Below are positions 12,392 to 12,490 of a stretch of DNA of 12,490 bases, piece after piece. The notes below the pieces were generated by a model. It was given only the letters and a program-made list of their open reading frames with translations. It did no database searches and was not told the DNA's origin. The position numbers and the translations under genes are program-made. Within the stretch, counting starts at the first letter, position 1. Every line of letters begins with the position of its first letter. This DNA is from Streptomyces sp. NRRL WC-3742 (lineage in GTDB: Bacteria > Actinomycetota > Actinomycetes > Streptomycetales > Streptomycetaceae). The stretch spans positions 1 through 12,490 of the forward strand of contig NZ_JOCF01000121.1 of NCBI RefSeq assembly GCF_000720635.1, written 5' to 3'.

Positions 12392-12490
12392 GCCCCTGCC
12401 CTGGCCCGGCCGGGCCCCCACAGCCCGCCGGACCGTACCCGCGCCGGCTTTTGCGCGGGAGTGATGAGGCCGTGGTGGCCGTCGTAGCGG

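Noticed and set aside
12392..12490. Minus-strand frame entering from the right edge (RYDGHHGLITPAQKPA...)
   Set aside because: It may be the end of a gene outside the window, but it runs into the hairpin and repeat and I recognise no family, so there is not enough to annotate.
1..12490. Search for tRNA, rRNA, CRISPR arrays, insertion-sequence ends and integrase or transposase genes
   Set aside because: No cloverleaf with a tRNA-like T-loop, no rRNA segment, no regularly spaced repeat array and no mobile-element protein was seen.

Overview
This is a GC-rich actinomycete window, most likely Streptomyces or a close relative such as Kitasatospora or Streptacidiphilus. Coding regions carry G/C at most third codon positions, GTG and TTG starts occur, genes often overlap at ATGA or TGATG, and the protein families fit the group. 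No rRNA, tRNA, CRISPR array, transposase or integrase was seen. The content reads as a redox, dormancy or stress island of accessory type: Acg-like nitroreductase, universal stress protein, CBS-BON protein, DoxX-like protein, oleate hydratase, SulP transporter and a phosphoketolase remnant.

Layout. 1-108 is the 3' end of a gene resembling the tail of a CPA1-type Na+/H+ antiporter. 119-1105 (-) is an Acg-like nitroreductase. 1542-1922 (+) is a cysteine-free ArsR-family regulator facing a solitary Roadblock/LC7 protein at 1951-2325 (-). An AT-rich island (about 2431-2530, 41% G+C) precedes a rightward cluster: a 65-aa acidic protein, a second ArsR paralogue, a SulP transporter with STAS domain, a 56-aa protein and a 43-aa single-pass membrane protein. 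The second ArsR gene appears to have lost two bases near 3031-3035, which puts its frame in line with SulP and creates a nominal ArsR-SulP fusion. The original ATGA stop/start junction and a strong ribosome binding site for SulP are still present.

5287-5642 holds the last codons of a decayed phosphoketolase and a perfect 19-bp inverted repeat. 5643-6317 (-) is a CBS-CBS-BON protein. 6680-8424 (+) is a two-gene ABC exporter ending in a hairpin. 8645-9274 (+) is a DoxX-like membrane protein, followed by a second hairpin. 9512-10327 (-) is a two-domain universal stress protein with degenerate nucleotide-binding motifs, and in-frame USP-like coding debris lies just beyond its stop codon. 10677-12266 (+) is an oleate hydratase. 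The right edge has two stacked hairpins and a 17-bp tandem repeat.

How it may work together. Several intergenic regions contain sites resembling the mycobacterial DosR/DevR box (GGGAC...GGCCC type). The genes they precede belong to families found in DosR regulons and in the OsdR regulon of Streptomyces coelicolor. I infer a possible shared hypoxia or dormancy regulon, but such sites also arise by chance in DNA this rich in G+C. The most unusual items are the frameshifted ArsR-SulP junction, the small-protein/ArsR/SulP cluster, the AT-rich island with its minus-strand 32-codon frame, and the phosphoketolase and USP relics.
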